Shown here piece by piece: positions 5,676 through 5,706 of a stretch of 5,706 bases of DNA; position 1 is the stretch's first letter, and each line of letters opens with the position of its first letter. The stretch comes from an uncultured Gaiellaceae bacterium (GTDB taxonomy: Bacteria > Actinomycetota > Thermoleophilia > Gaiellales > Gaiellaceae). Both the position numbers and the translations under genes were made by a program. The stretch lies in the NCBI GenBank assembly GCA_955652075.1, contig CATPAS010000227.1:1-5706 (forward strand). Direction: 5' to 3'. Below the pieces are notes generated by a model. It did no database searches. It had not been told where the DNA came from and saw nothing but the letters and a program-made list of their open reading frames with translations.

Positions 5676-5706
5676 ATGGACGGCCGGCGCGAGCGCAAGG
5701 TCGTGA
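5676..5706 (+). CDS. Possible start of a following gene, cut by the window edge
   Basis: An ATG two bases after the threonine ammonia-lyase stop opens a frame (MDGRRERKVV) that runs off the window after ten codons. The spacing fits the tightly packed operon, but no clear ribosome site is seen and ten residues are too few to identify a family. Confidence 0.3.
   Translation, partial: MDGRRERKVV

Overview
This is a GC-rich window in which every supported gene lies on the + strand. It looks like chromosomal DNA of a high-GC actinobacterium. The best guess is class Thermoleophilia (Gaiellales/Solirubrobacterales type), because an ECF sigma factor region 4 is fused to a zinc finger, a hydrophobic segment and a long basic tail, and a short conserved-looking membrane protein sits next to hisC. 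The taxonomic call is an inference from gene style, not a database result. No tRNA, rRNA, CRISPR array, insertion sequence or phage feature is visible.

Layout: (1) 1-861 is the 3' part of a sigma-factor gene (DNA-binding region 4, zinc finger, one hydrophobic segment, Lys/His-rich tail). (2) 862-952 is the only sizeable gap, and it ends in a good ribosome binding site. (3) 953-1165 encodes a 70-residue basic membrane protein of unknown function. (4) 1165-2286 is hisC, starting on the last base of the previous stop codon. (5) 2301-3536 is a 12-helix MFS exporter of the DHA3 type. (6) 3540-4283 is meaB, the GTPase chaperone of methylmalonyl-CoA mutase, cut by an in-frame TAG; its C-terminal part continues in the same frame to 4535. 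(7) 4501-5673 is a threonine ammonia-lyase with a C-terminal ACT domain. (8) A following gene may begin at 5676.

From 953 to the end the genes touch or overlap (gaps of -1, 14, 3, -35 and 2 bases), so they are probably one transcript. A metabolic thread joins the last two. Threonine ammonia-lyase makes 2-oxobutyrate, which can become propionyl-CoA and then methylmalonyl-CoA, the substrate of the mutase that MeaB protects. HisC is a transaminase of amino acid synthesis, and the exporter's cargo cannot be read from sequence.

The most notable observation is the amber codon in meaB. The frame beyond it is intact for 83 sense codons and reads as the normal MeaB C-terminus. It is therefore a recent nonsense change, a base error, or a read-through site. 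A 7-bp inverted repeat lies 12 bases after the stop. Second-tier observations are a shortened loop in the threonine ammonia-lyase, the sigma/zinc-finger/membrane fusion, and the small protein coupled to hisC. I see no clear evidence of an entirely new system.
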